From positions 5,146,001 through 5,210,000 of the forward strand of contig NZ_JARUMJ010000001.1 of the NCBI RefSeq assembly GCF_036898465.1: a stretch of DNA of 64,000 nucleotides, given 5' to 3'. The stretch is from Streptomyces sp. B21-105 (lineage in GTDB: Bacteria; Actinomycetota; Actinomycetes; Streptomycetales; Streptomycetaceae). Shown in pieces: positions 43,174 to 52,388 of the stretch. The notes below the pieces were generated by a model. It was not told the origin of the DNA. It saw only the letters and a list, made by a program, of their open reading frames with translations, and did not search any database. A program made the translations under genes and the position numbers. The stretch's first letter is position 1. The number at the start of each line of letters is the position of its first letter.

Positions 43174-46100
43174 CTACGGATTGAGCCAGTAGGTGGACAG
43201 TTGGTAGGCGCCGTCGGGCCGCTGGACGACCCGGTAGCCGACGTCGTGCCCGTCTATTGTCACCGACCTGTCGAGCGGCCCTGCGAAACCGGGGGTGCCG
43301 GCGCGGGGGACGGCGCCGCCGTCCCTCATGTATCCGTACACGTCGGAGACGATCGCCTGCTCGATCTGGTCGGGCTTCAGGTTGGTGGTGCGCAGGTCGT
43401 TCGTGGTTCCGCCCGGTCCGGTGTGGGCCCGGTCGTAGCCGTGGCCGGTGTTGAAGTGCCATGAGTCGTCGCCCACCATCGCGGAGCGTTTGAGGTCCTG
43501 CCCCTCGCCCTTGGAGGTGTACTCGCCGATGGTGGGGCCTTCCCCCTCCTTGTACGGCGACAGGCCGAACGGGTCGCAGACGGTGTGCGGATTGTCCACG
43601 TAGGCGACCGGGTTCGGCGCCGGCGAGAGCCCCAGCGGGTCGGGAGACGCGTACCGGGCGGTCTCCGGGTCGTAGTGCCGGAACAGGTTGTAGTGGAGGC
43701 CGGTCTCCGGGTCGTAGTACTGGCCGGGGAAGCGGAGCGGGGTGTAGGCGGTGCTGGAGCGGGACCAGGCGGTGGTCCCCCACAGCGTGGTGCGGGTGCG
43801 CCAGGCGATGTCGCCGGACTCGTCGATCAGTTCGGTGGGGGTGCCGATCAGGTCGGTGGTCATGGCGAAGAAGCGCCGGTTGATCTCCTCCTGGCGGGCG
43901 TCCGGGGTGAGGATGCGCTCGGTCTGCGCGAGGGGCGCCAGGCCGCGGTGTTCCCAGGTGAGCGCCACCGGACGGGGCAGGTCGCCGGAGACGGTGGTCT
44001 GTTCGCAGAGGGTCAAGCCGTCCCAGGTGAAACGGATCTCCTCCGTCACGCTTTCGCCGTCCGCCGCCAGGCGCTGCTTGGCGGTGCGCCGGCCGAGGGG
44101 GTCGTAGCGGTAGCGCCAGCGGGTGCCGTCGGGAGTGGTCACCGAGGTGAGGCGGTCCTCGGCGTCCCAGGTGTAGCGCCAGGTGTCCGGTTTACGGGAG
44201 AGCCGGGCCTTCTGGCGCAGGGTGACGCGACCGAGGGCGTCGTGCTCGAAGCGGACCGCGCCCGCCCGCGTGACGGTGGTGCCGGTGTAGGTGCGGGCGC
44301 CGGTGGCCTCGTGGCCCGGGTGCGAGTCGGGCCACGAGGCCGCGGTCTGGTTGCCGCCGGCATCGTAGGCGTACCGCTCGCTCCAGCCGCGCGCGTGGAC
44401 GGCGGTGACCCGGCCGACCGGGTCGAGGTCGAAGGTGCGCGCCCCCGACACCAGGTCGGACGTCGCGGTGAGACGGCCGTCGGCGCGGTAGGCGTACGTG
44501 CGCTCGTCGAGGGTGCGGGAACCGGCGGTGAGGTGCTGGGCGGACAGCCGGCCGGCCTCGTCCCAGGCGGAGGCCTGGGTGACGATGCCGGCGAAGACGC
44601 GTTCCACCTCGCGGCCGGCCGCGTCGTGCGTGAACGTGATGTCGTGGCCTCCGGCGGTCATCCGGCTGGGGCGGCCGGCGGCGTCGTAGGCGTAGTGGGT
44701 GACCAGTCCCGTGGGGGTGGTGCGCCGGATGCGGCGGCCCACGGCGTCGTAGGCGTGCCCGAGGGTGCGGCCGTCGACGAGTTCGGTCGTGAGCCGGCCG
44801 CACCGGTCGTAGCGGCGCACCAGCTCGCCGTCCGGGCCGGACGCGTGGGTCAGGCGTCCCGCGCGGTCGTAGGCGTGGACGGTGACCCGGCCCTCGACCT
44901 CCTTGCGGATCAACCGGCCGAGCGCGTCGTACGCGTAGGCGGTCACGCCGCCGAGGCGGTCGGTCCGGGTGGTGAGCTGTCCGGCGGCGTCGAGGCCGTA
45001 GGTGACGGTGCGGCCGTCGAAGTCGGTCTCGGAGACGAGCCGGTCGGCCCGGTCGTACGCGTACGTCCACACGAGCCCCTGCGGGTCGGTGACCCGGGTG
45101 AGCCGGAGACCGGCGTCGTGCTCGAACTCGTACCGGGAGCCGTCGGGTCGGATGCGGGCGGCGACGAGGTCGAAGTGGGTGTACTCGAAGCGGGACACCC
45201 CGCCCGCCGCGTCGAGGTGGGTGAGGCAGTTGCCTTCGCCGTCGTACGTCCATGACTCGGTGGCGCCGTCGGGGCCCGTGCGCCGGGCGAGCTGCCCGTC
45301 GGCGTGCCACTCCAGGCGGGTGACGGCGCCCACCGGGTCGGTGATGCGGACCGGGCGGCCGAGGGCGTCGCGCTCCAGGCGGGTCGTGCCGCCCGCCGGG
45401 TCGGTCACCTCCGCCGGCCGCCCGGCCGCGTCACAGCGCACGACGGTGGTGGCGCCCAGGGCGTCGCTGACCGACGTCAGGAGACCGGCGTCGTCGTAGG
45501 TGTAGCGGGTGACGCCGCCGGCCGGATCGGTGACCGCCGTGCGGTTTCCCCGCTCGTCGAACTCCTGCAGCCACCGGGCGCCGTCCGGGTCGTACCGCTC
45601 GGTGGGCAGACCGAACGGGCCGCGCACGACGCGCAGTTCGGTGCCGTCGGGACGGGTGACCGTGACGAGCCGGCCTTCCCCGTCGTAGGAGTACGCGGTG
45701 GTGCGGTTGAGCGGGTCGGTGCGGGACAACAGGTTGCCCCTGCTGTCGTGGCGGAACCGGGTGGTGTGGCCGAGCGCGTCGGTGGTGGCCAGGACGTGAC
45801 AGCCGGGGCCGATCAGATGACGGGTGGTGCGGCCGTCGGGGGTGGTCAGGACCGTCGTCCGGTGGCCGGTGCCGGGGTCCGGTCCGGTGTAGGACAGGGA
45901 GATCTGGACGTGCCCGGCCTGGCCGCCCTCGGCGACGACGCGGTCCTGGTCGTCGTAGACGTAGTCGTAGCGGCTCGCGTTGGAGTCGGTCCAGGCGATG
46001 ACGCGGCGGCGGTCGTCGTAGAGGAAAGTGGTCGTGGCGCCGGAGGGCCTGGTGACGGCGGTCAGGTCGCCGTCCTGGTAGCCGTAGTTCATCAGTGGCA

Positions 46101-47895
46101 GGTCGGCGCCGTGCTCGCCCCCGCCGGCCAGGGACAGGGCGGTGACGAGGCCGTCGGCGGACGCCACGTTCACCCGGTGGCCCGCCGAGTGGACGAGGGC
46201 CAGCGGCAGGCCGTCCTCGGCGCGCTCGACGGTGATCGTGTGGCCGTTGCGTTCGGTGACGTCCGTCAGCCAGGCGACGCCGTCGCCGCCCGGTTCGCCG
46301 CCGGAAGGGGCGTCGAAGCGGCGGACCAGGCCGGTGTCGGGGTCGGTGAGCGTGTAGTCGCCGTCGGCGTCCCGGGCGAGACGCGTGCGGGAGAGGCCCG
46401 ACTCCGGGGTGGTGGGCGCGCCGGGGACCGGGTGCGGGTACGGGATCAGCAGCCCGTCGGCGGTGACGTGCAGGACGCCGACGGCGTCGATCTGGAGACG
46501 CTCGTCGACGGTGGACGTCCAGGCGGGCCCGAGGAAGCGGCCGGCCGTGCAGCCGGACTCGGTGCGGCGGGTGAAGACCAGCGGCAGGATGCCGGGGATC
46601 ACGAGGTCGGTCTGGGGCAGGAACATCCGCCCGGTGCCGAGGTCCACCGGGTCGGTGCCGTCGGTGGTGCGCCCGGCGTCCGGGCGGTTGTGGGTCCCCT
46701 CCGGGGCGTCGTCGAGCAGCCGGCGCAGCCGTGCGGCCTCGGCGGCGTCCTCCGCGATCCGCACGCCCTTCACGGCGGCGCCGCCGCCCCCGGTGGCCAC
46801 GGTCAGCGCGACGTCGGGCAGCAGCCGTCCCAGGCCCTCGCTGGGGTCCTTCATGAAGTCGGTGACCATCTGCTTGCCGGTGCCGACGGGGTCGTTGGCG
46901 GCGACGACCAGCCCGGCGGCCAGACTGTTGAGGGAGGTGACGTACTCGGCCGGGTGCGTGAGGTTGTACGGGTCCATCGGGTTGATGCCGCGGACGAAGT
47001 TGAGGATGCCGGCGGTGCCCTTGATGAGACCGCCGCCGACGTGGTCGCCCATGATCTGCAGTTCCTGCATGCCGTCGTTCAGCTGCTCGGCGTAGGACGG
47101 CTTCTCGGGCGCCGTGTCACGGGCGGCGCGGACTGCGGAACGCGCCGTCTCCGCCGCCGAGTTGCGCTGCTTGCGGGCCTCGGTGAGCAGGTCCTGGGCG
47201 TCCTGCATCAGCTTCTTGCCGGGGTCGTGGAAGGTCGCCGCCGGCTTGGTGGGGAGGGTGGAGGGGTCGCGCTTGTCGGCGGGCTGGGCGTTGTAGCGGT
47301 CGACGGCGCTGTTGTAGTCGTCGACCTTCTTGCGGTGGGCGTCGGCGGCGTCCTCGGAGGCCTTGACGCCCTCCTTCCACTTGTCGATCGCCGTCTGCGC
47401 CTGCCCCTGCGCCCAGGTGACGGTGCCGGCGAACGCCTCGAGCGCGGCGGCCGCCTTCGTGCAGGCGTCGGCGCCGGTGAACCACTTCGGCGGCTGGGTG
47501 CCGACCGCGGTGCGCAGCGCCTCGGCGGTCTCGCCCTTGAGCCGGGACGAGTCGAGGCCCTTCAGGCCCTCGCCCGCGCTGTCGAACGCCGCCTGGAAGC
47601 CGCGGAGCTGCTCCGCGGTGGAGCGGATCTTGTCGGCGCTGCCGTAGATCAGCTTGGTCTTGTCCTCGGTCTGCCCGAGGTCCATCTCGTCGACGTCGGC
47701 GCCCAGCCGGTTCGCGACCGAACGGGACTGCTCGCGCACCCAGTCCGCGCCGGTCTGCCAGCCGGCCTCCTCCAGTTTGTCGGCCGTCCAGTCGCCCGCG
47801 TCCTCGACCCGGTCGCCGACCCACGCGACGCCGTCCTCGACCGCGTCCTCGACCGAGTCGGGCGTGATGTCACTGATGAAGTCGCCGATGCCCAC
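43174..47895 (-). CDS. RHS polymorphic toxin with ESX-linked N-terminus
   Basis: 1573 aa from a GTG at 47895, two bases after the upstream stop. N-terminal 300 residues are helical and resemble type VII-secreted toxins (GIGDFISDITPDSVEDAVEDG; AEQLRGFQAAFDSAGEGL; coiled segments). No signal peptide. DUF6531 head (DPVDLGTGRMFLPQTDLVIPGILPLVFTRR). About 20 YD repeats (YDDQDRVVAEGG, YDAVGRRIRRTT). RHS core end YYDPETGLHYNLFRHYDPETARYASPDPLGL. The last ~125 residues form the toxic tip: KRSAMVGDDSWHFNTGHGYDRAHTGPGG and VGYRVVQRPDGAYQLSTYWLNP, which resembles a small BECR-type RNase fold. The operon adds an ESX-like and an SseB-like gene before it. Confidence 0.85.
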   Translation of the reverse strand: MGIGDFISDITPDSVEDAVEDGVAWVGDRVEDAGDWTADKLEEAGWQTGADWVREQSRSVANRLGADVDEMDLGQTEDKTKLIYGSADKIRSTAEQLRGFQAAFDSAGEGLKGLDSSRLKGETAEALRTAVGTQPPKWFTGADACTKAAAALEAFAGTVTWAQGQAQTAIDKWKEGVKASEDAADAHRKKVDDYNSAVDRYNAQPADKRDPSTLPTKPAATFHDPGKKLMQDAQDLLTEARKQRNSAAETARSAVRAARDTAPEKPSYAEQLNDGMQELQIMGDHVGGGLIKGTAGILNFVRGINPMDPYNLTHPAEYVTSLNSLAAGLVVAANDPVGTGKQMVTDFMKDPSEGLGRLLPDVALTVATGGGGAAVKGVRIAEDAAEAARLRRLLDDAPEGTHNRPDAGRTTDGTDPVDLGTGRMFLPQTDLVIPGILPLVFTRRTESGCTAGRFLGPAWTSTVDERLQIDAVGVLHVTADGLLIPYPHPVPGAPTTPESGLSRTRLARDADGDYTLTDPDTGLVRRFDAPSGGEPGGDGVAWLTDVTERNGHTITVERAEDGLPLALVHSAGHRVNVASADGLVTALSLAGGGEHGADLPLMNYGYQDGDLTAVTRPSGATTTFLYDDRRRVIAWTDSNASRYDYVYDDQDRVVAEGGQAGHVQISLSYTGPDPGTGHRTTVLTTPDGRTTRHLIGPGCHVLATTDALGHTTRFRHDSRGNLLSRTDPLNRTTAYSYDGEGRLVTVTRPDGTELRVVRGPFGLPTERYDPDGARWLQEFDERGNRTAVTDPAGGVTRYTYDDAGLLTSVSDALGATTVVRCDAAGRPAEVTDPAGGTTRLERDALGRPVRITDPVGAVTRLEWHADGQLARRTGPDGATESWTYDGEGNCLTHLDAAGGVSRFEYTHFDLVAARIRPDGSRYEFEHDAGLRLTRVTDPQGLVWTYAYDRADRLVSETDFDGRTVTYGLDAAGQLTTRTDRLGGVTAYAYDALGRLIRKEVEGRVTVHAYDRAGRLTHASGPDGELVRRYDRCGRLTTELVDGRTLGHAYDAVGRRIRRTTPTGLVTHYAYDAAGRPSRMTAGGHDITFTHDAAGREVERVFAGIVTQASAWDEAGRLSAQHLTAGSRTLDERTYAYRADGRLTATSDLVSGARTFDLDPVGRVTAVHARGWSERYAYDAGGNQTAASWPDSHPGHEATGARTYTGTTVTRAGAVRFEHDALGRVTLRQKARLSRKPDTWRYTWDAEDRLTSVTTPDGTRWRYRYDPLGRRTAKQRLAADGESVTEEIRFTWDGLTLCEQTTVSGDLPRPVALTWEHRGLAPLAQTERILTPDARQEEINRRFFAMTTDLIGTPTELIDESGDIAWRTRTTLWGTTAWSRSSTAYTPLRFPGQYYDPETGLHYNLFRHYDPETARYASPDPLGLSPAPNPVAYVDNPHTVCDPFGLSPYKEGEGPTIGEYTSKGEGQDLKRSAMVGDDSWHFNTGHGYDRAHTGPGGTTNDLRTTNLKPDQIEQAIVSDVYGYMRDGGAVPRAGTPGFAGPLDRSVTIDGHDVGYRVVQRPDGAYQLSTYWLNP

Positions 47896-47897
47896 GG

Positions 47898-48560
47898 TCA
47901 GTTGCCCCCGGAGTCGCCCTGTTGCTGTTGCTGCGCCTGCTGGGCGCGTTCCTCCGGCGACGGGCCGAAGGTGTCGTCCAGCGCCTGGTTCCACTGGTCG
48001 TCGGAGATGCCGAGCGCGTCGTTGAGCAGCTCCGACCGCCGGCCGCCGTCGCCCTCGGTGAGGACGGTGCGACCGGTGTCCTTCCAGGTCTGCTCGATGT
48101 CCTGGCCGGCCTTGTCGAACGACTCGCCGCTCCAGTCCGGGTCCAGGGCGTCCGGCTTGAAGACGTCGCCCCAGTCCTGCCGGGTGATCTCCTCCTCGGT
48201 GGCGTGCGGGTTGCCGCCCATCACGGAGTTGACGCCCACCTTCAACGAGCCCGCGATGTACTGGTCGTGCTCCCACTGGGTGCCCGCCGCGAGACCGAGG
48301 CGGCTCGCGAGTGCGCTGGCATCGCGCACCAGGGCGCGCACACCCCACTCCCAGCGCTCGCAGAAGTCCTCGAAGTCCACCGACAGGCCGTGGTGCCCGG
48401 CCTCCATCTGGGTCATCGCCAGCTCCGAGAAGCCCTTGCCCATCACCGAGCCGGTGGCGCCGCCGAGTTCGCCGAGCTGGTCGATCGTCGCGCCCACGCC
48501 CTGCGTGAACTTCGCGACGGCCTCCGCGCCGAGCTGGAGATCCGTTCCCTCACCGCTCAC
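47898..48560 (-). CDS. WXG/ESX-like partner of the RHS toxin
   Basis: 220 aa from a GTG at 48560 (GGGGAGG five bases before). Helical protein with ATIDQLGELGGATGSVMGKGFSELAMTQMEAGHHGLSVDFEDFCERWEWGVRALVRDASALASRLG, a long two-helix unit with a central W, as in type VII secretion substrates. The C-terminus is Gln-rich (RAQQAQQQQQGDSGGN). It overlaps the SseB-like stop (GTGA) and ends 2 bp before the toxin start; probable chaperone or co-secreted partner. Confidence 0.65.
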   Translation of the reverse strand: MSGEGTDLQLGAEAVAKFTQGVGATIDQLGELGGATGSVMGKGFSELAMTQMEAGHHGLSVDFEDFCERWEWGVRALVRDASALASRLGLAAGTQWEHDQYIAGSLKVGVNSVMGGNPHATEEEITRQDWGDVFKPDALDPDWSGESFDKAGQDIEQTWKDTGRTVLTEGDGGRRSELLNDALGISDDQWNQALDDTFGPSPEERAQQAQQQQQGDSGGN

Positions 48561-48973
48561 GACAGCCTCCCCGCTCCCGCTCCACCGCCATCGACGGCGA
48601 CCGCCTCCGGGACGATGCCGACGACCGGCGGGAAGAACATCGACCCGTCCTCGGTGGCGATGTCGACGGCGAGACCGGCGGGTTCGCCCAGCGCGGGCAC
48701 GATCTCGTCGACGATGCGCGCGCCGAGCAGCGCCGCGTACTCCACGGGCCGGTCGCCGGGCCCGTGGTGCAGGGCGAACCGGGCGAGCGCCGCCTCGTCG
48801 GTGAACCCGCAGATCCACCGCACCCCGCCCGAACGCACCGACCACAGCCCCCCGTCGGCCACCGGCACCAGCAGCACCGACCGCCGCATCTCACCGACCA
48901 GCGCCCGGGGATCGTCACCCCCGTATCTGCGCTCCGCGATCCGCTCGGCGAGCGCCGCCCTCGACTGCTGCAC
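48557..48973 (-). CDS. SseB-like protein, first gene of RHS operon
   Basis: 138 aa from a GTG at 48973, chosen for the GGGGAGG site four bases before it. Matches the SseB N-terminal layout: LVGEMRRSVLLVPVADGGLWSV, WICGFTDEAALARFALHHG, VEYAALLGARIVDEIVPALGEPAGLAVDIATEDGSMFFPP. SseB-like proteins often precede ESX-like and RHS genes in Streptomyces. Precise role unknown. Confidence 0.7.
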   Translation of the reverse strand: MQQSRAALAERIAERRYGGDDPRALVGEMRRSVLLVPVADGGLWSVRSGGVRWICGFTDEAALARFALHHGPGDRPVEYAALLGARIVDEIVPALGEPAGLAVDIATEDGSMFFPPVVGIVPEAVAVDGGGAGAGRLS

Positions 48974-49103
48974 GCTTCCTCCCCGTTCCAGGTGCCTCAT
49001 GGCACCGTAGATCAGGACGCACGGCACGAACGGGTCGGTTCTTGTGAAGGTTCGCCGGGGGGCTCACCGACCCGGGGCGGCGGAGCGGAGCCTCACCCGA
49101 CGG

Positions 49104-49322
49104 TCACACCTTGACGACCTCGACGGCCGGCCCGCAGAGCAGGCCGATGTCCTCGGGGTCGGAGGTGAGGACGGTGACCGGTCCGGGTGCGGAACGTGCC
49201 ACGGCGGCGAGGACGGCGTCGATGGCGTACTCGTGGCCGCGCAGACGGTGGTCGCGCAGGAGCGCTGCCGCTCGGTCGGTGACGTTCTTGGTGACGTCAT
49301 GCACGTCGATCCGGGAGAGCAC
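49104..49322 (-). pseudogene. PIN-domain toxin fragment
   Basis: 72 aa reading [57 protein letters not shown]: the second half of a PIN domain ([10 protein letters not shown] and [11 protein letters not shown] hold the later acidic residues). The first Asp and Glu motifs are missing; immediately upstream lies an ISAs1 relic, which probably removed them. Confidence 0.7.
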
Positions 49323-49339
49323 CCACCGGATGCGGGCGG

Positions 49340-49560
49340 GGTGAACCCGTCGTCCGTGAGGCGTAGGCCCTCGGCGATGTTGTCCCGCCCTGCCAGGCGG
49401 AGTGCGCCGATGGCCAGGTTTCCCAGGGAGGCCATCGCTCGCGGTGCACTGCCGGTCCGCACCCGCGAGGCGTCCTCTCCGAACGTCACATCTCTGACAT
49501 GGTGCTCACGATTCTCGATTGACCAGTGTCTGCGGAGCCCTGGGCCGGTACCGCCGAAGA
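49340..49560 (-). pseudogene. ISAs1 transposase C-terminal relic (second)
   Basis: Minus strand reads [57 protein letters not shown]. This is the Glu-motif tail of an ISAs1 transposase. No inverted repeats or upstream domains remain. Confidence 0.75.
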
Positions 49561-49656
49561 GGAAGAGCCAGTTGTTGAGGCAACACGCCGGTGAAGGTCG
49601 TCCTGGCGGTGAACTGGAACACGGTCAAGGCCTTCGGCTGGGCCGACCCGCACGAA

Positions 49657-49697
49657 CCGGGCCCCGGCCACCCTCCCAGGGGGTTGCCGGGGCCCGG
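49657..49697 (-). terminator. Terminator of the helveticin-J-like gene
   Basis: CCGGGCCCCGGC (49657-49668) pairs perfectly with GCCGGGGCCCGG (49686-49697), 25 bp downstream of the stop codon of the gene at 49723. Confidence 0.8.
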
Positions 49698-49722
49698 CCG
49701 TTGTGGCGCGCGCTGCCGCTCG

Positions 49723-50697
49723 TCAGACCAGGTCGTTCTTGTAGAAGATGCTGGAGCGGCGGTCGCCCTCCTCGCCGGTGGCGAAGCCGAGGAACAGGCG
49801 CGACTCGCCGGCGTCGGTGCGGTAGATGGCGAGCCCCTCGGGCTCCCGGTAGGTCAGCGTGGAGCCCGCCTTGGTGAGGGTCGGACCCTGGGCTATGGCA
49901 CCGGTGTTGACGTTGATGCTCGTCAGGTAGGTGTTGCCCGGATCCTTGTTGGTGTCGGAGTAGGCGGTGCCGGTGAGGAAGTACATGTACGAGCCGTAGA
50001 GCGTGTAGCCCTGCGGCGTACCGGAGATCGCCGGCGGGGTGAACTTGGCCAGCGGGCTGCTGAAGTCGCCGCGGTAGGCGTCGGCGGCGTCGTAGACCGC
50101 GATGTGCTTGGCGCCGTCCTTGTGGTAGCGGACGATCATGCGGTTGTAGACGGGGTCGATGGAGCAGGTGTACTCGGTGGCGCCCGAGATCGGCTGGAAC
50201 CTGCCGAAGCTGGTGGAGGAGGCGTCCAGCGTGGTGCCGGCGCTGTACTTCACGTAGGCGAGCTTGGTGCCGTAGCCGTTGCCGTTGGCCTCGGTCTCGA
50301 TCCACAGGTAGCTGGAGGAGCCCGACGGGCGGACGGCGAACGCGACACCGTGGCCGAAGCCGTTGAGGTGCATGTACGACACGTAGTTGCCGTCGAAGTC
50401 GAGCTGGCTGATGCACAGGTCGCCGGCCGACTCCGCGCTCCCCGAGCGCTTGGCGGCCACGAACAGGCGCTTGTTGACGGAGTCGAAGGCGAAGCTCTGC
50501 TGGACCCGCACGCTGTGCAGCTGCTTGCTTCGGAACAGGTCGTAGGACGGCTGCGACAGATCGAACCGGGCGCTTCCCGGCACCGCCGCGGACGCGCTCT
50601 GGGCGCCGTATCCCAGTCCGACCGCGGCGAGAGAGGCGCCGGCGCCGGTGCGCAGAAGTCCGCGACGGGACAGGGGCGAACGGAAGGCTTCGGTCAT
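49723..50697 (-). CDS. Tat-exported helveticin-J-like protein
   Basis: 324 aa from an ATG at 50697. Twin-arginine signal peptide: SPLSRRGLLRTGAGASLAAVG, cleaved near ASAAV. The mature part is a beta-propeller-like domain: LHSVRVQQSFAFDSVNKRLFVAAKRS, GDLCISQLDFDGNYVSYMHLNGFGHGVAFAV, SSYLWIETEANGNGYGTKLAYVKYSAG, YREPEGLAIYRTDAGESRLFLGFATGEEGDRRSSIFY. The FGHGVAF and WIETEA motifs match the helveticin J (class III bacteriocin) family. It acts outside the cell; activity against other bacteria is possible but unproven. Single gene. Confidence 0.75.
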   Translation of the reverse strand: MTEAFRSPLSRRGLLRTGAGASLAAVGLGYGAQSASAAVPGSARFDLSQPSYDLFRSKQLHSVRVQQSFAFDSVNKRLFVAAKRSGSAESAGDLCISQLDFDGNYVSYMHLNGFGHGVAFAVRPSGSSSYLWIETEANGNGYGTKLAYVKYSAGTTLDASSTSFGRFQPISGATEYTCSIDPVYNRMIVRYHKDGAKHIAVYDAADAYRGDFSSPLAKFTPPAISGTPQGYTLYGSYMYFLTGTAYSDTNKDPGNTYLTSINVNTGAIAQGPTLTKAGSTLTYREPEGLAIYRTDAGESRLFLGFATGEEGDRRSSIFYKNDLV

Positions 50698-50879
50698 GGG
50701 GCAACTCCTGAATACTGCGACGAACGACGAGATCAACGTCAACGACCGTACGCAGCACGGCGAGTGCGACCGTGCGATGGTCCGGGGACCTCACCCGCTT
50801 CTCCTCCATCTCTCCACAGGGCGGGCACCGGGGGAACACGTCGCTTCAACTTGACTTTGCCGAACGTTGTTGGCGGGGA

Positions 50880-51230
50880 GGGGGGCGGCCGGGAGGCTCG
50901 CGTCGACCGCGAGCGGCGCTCTCAGTGCCGCGGGCGGGAGTTCAGGCGGGGCGATCGCGGCCGCGAGCTGCCGGGTGAGCCGGATGGCCTCGGCGGCCAG
51001 GTCGACGTCACCGGAGTAGCCCTCGTTGAACACCAGGCGCGGGCTCCTCGTCGAGGAGGTCCTCGTGTCGGCGACGGGCGGTCTCGGCGCGGGCGGTGTC
51101 GGCGCGGGCGGTGTCGAGGAACTTGCGCCGGGCGACGGTGATCAGTCAGCCCTTCGCGTCGCGCGGCGGGTCGGCGGGCCACACGCGGACCGCTTCGACC
51201 AGCGCTTCCTGCACGGCGTGTCGTCGTGGA
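50880..51230 (-). pseudogene. ECF sigma factor relic
   Basis: Translating across frames gives VQEALVEAVRVWPADPPRDAKG-stop-LITVARRKFLDTARADTARAETARRRHEDLL, then LVFNEGYSGDVDLAAEAIRLTRQLAAAIAPPE. These are the sigma-2 tail and the LVFNEGY linker of SigJ-type ECF factors. A stop and at least one shift kill the gene, and the N- and C-termini are missing. Confidence 0.7.
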
Positions 51231-51276
51231 CGAAGGTCAGCCGGGGGTGCCTGTCGCGTACACGAGCACGCTCTGG

Positions 51277-51867
51277 TCAGTGGCCCGGTCCGGTCCCGTA
51301 CAGGCCCAGGCCGGTCGTGGACAGGTCGCCGCCGAGTCCGGCGGGCAACGGCACCTCTTCGCCGTACTTGCCGTGGACGACGCTCCGGTACTCGCCTTCC
51401 CCGGGCCGGCCGAACAGCGACCACGTGCCCGTCCGCGGGTCGACCTGCAAGAGGAGCGCGACGCCCGCGGCCGCGTACCACGCGGTCTTCTCGTTGATGC
51501 CTTTGAGTCGCTCGGTCGGGGAGATGACCTCCACGGCCAGTTCGACCGCGTCGGCGTCCAGGAGCCAGCCGTCGTCGTCCTTGAACGCACGAGGGCCGAT
51601 GGTCAGATCCGGGGTCGCGTAGTCGTCCGGGTCACCGGGCATCGGGACGGACACGTTCTCGAACGCCTCGTAGGGGGCCGAAAGCCCGGGCCGAACGGCA
51701 TCGCGCAGGTCGATGATGATCCCGGCGTGCCTGCCGCTCGGGCTGGGGGACATCACCAGTGTTCCTCCGATGATCTCAACACTCATACCCGTGGCCTGCT
51801 CGATGCTCTCCGCGGCCTCGCGCAGGTGCCCACGACGGACGGGAATGGGGTGATGAGCCGGGGTGCC
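51277..51867 (-). CDS. Uma2-family (DUF820) endonuclease-like protein
   Basis: 196 aa from a GTG at 51867. The PD-(D/E)XK core of Uma2 is complete: GTLVMSPSPSGRHAGIIIDL, DDYATPDLTIGPRA (Asp), VELAVEVISPTERLKGINEKTAWYAAAGVALLLQVDPRTG (ExI/V...K). Full length. These proteins are numerous in Streptomyces; substrate not known. Stand-alone gene. Confidence 0.85.
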   Translation of the reverse strand, partial: GTPAHHPIPVRRGHLREAAESIEQATGMSVEIIGGTLVMSPSPSGRHAGIIIDLRDAVRPGLSAPYEAFENVSVPMPGDPDDYATPDLTIGPRAFKDDDGWLLDADAVELAVEVISPTERLKGINEKTAWYAAAGVALLLQVDPRTGTWSLFGRPGEGEYRSVVHGKYGEEVPLPAGLGGDLSTTGLGLYGTGPGH

Positions 51868-52388
51868 CACGGTGCCACCTCTCTCCTTGCCTGGCCGGCG
51901 CTCCCGCCGGGAGCGTCTCAGCACTCACGCGACGTGGATTTCACTGTACGGCGGAGACGGGGAACAGGACGGCCCGGCTCACTTCTGGCCGCCGTCTGTC
52001 GCCGACAACCTTCCCGGACTCGTTCCCGTCCGGGACGGTAAGCGGGCCGGCGGTCCCGCGCTCGCCTTCTCCGCGCGTGCCTGGGGCGCTTTCGTCGATC
52101 ACCTCCGCTGAGAACGGCGTTCCCGACGGAGTCCTTCAGGACCGGGACCCGGGAGAAGCACGGCCGCAGGAAACGCTTCCGCAAGCTGATCTCGGTTCCT
52201 TCAACGCCGACGGCGTCTCCACCCTCAATGGGGCCGGCGGGGGCTCCGGCAGCTGGTCTTAGCGTCGATCTTTCGTGACGGTCTGCCGGCGAAGTCGGCA
52301 GACCGTTTCGCGTTCCATCGGTGTTCCGTCCAGGTTCAAGACGTGTCGACCAGGGTGGAGGCATGATCCCAACGCCCAAGGAGCACTC
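51868..52388. other. Gap before the SRPBCC gene
   Basis: About 520 bp, no supported gene. It contains the 27-nt hairpin at 52278-52304 and the AAGGAG ribosome-binding site just before 52389. Confidence 0.4.
52278..52304. terminator. Perfect hairpin upstream of the SRPBCC gene
   Basis: CGGTCTGCCG and CGGCAGACCG separated by 7 nt (52278-52304), followed by TTTCG. Either a terminator or an operator for the gene at 52389; orientation alone cannot decide. Confidence 0.5.

Noticed and set aside
45304..48804. 1166-aa open frame on the plus strand
   Set aside because: Antisense to the second RHS gene; composition is Gly/Val/Arg-rich and lacks any motif.
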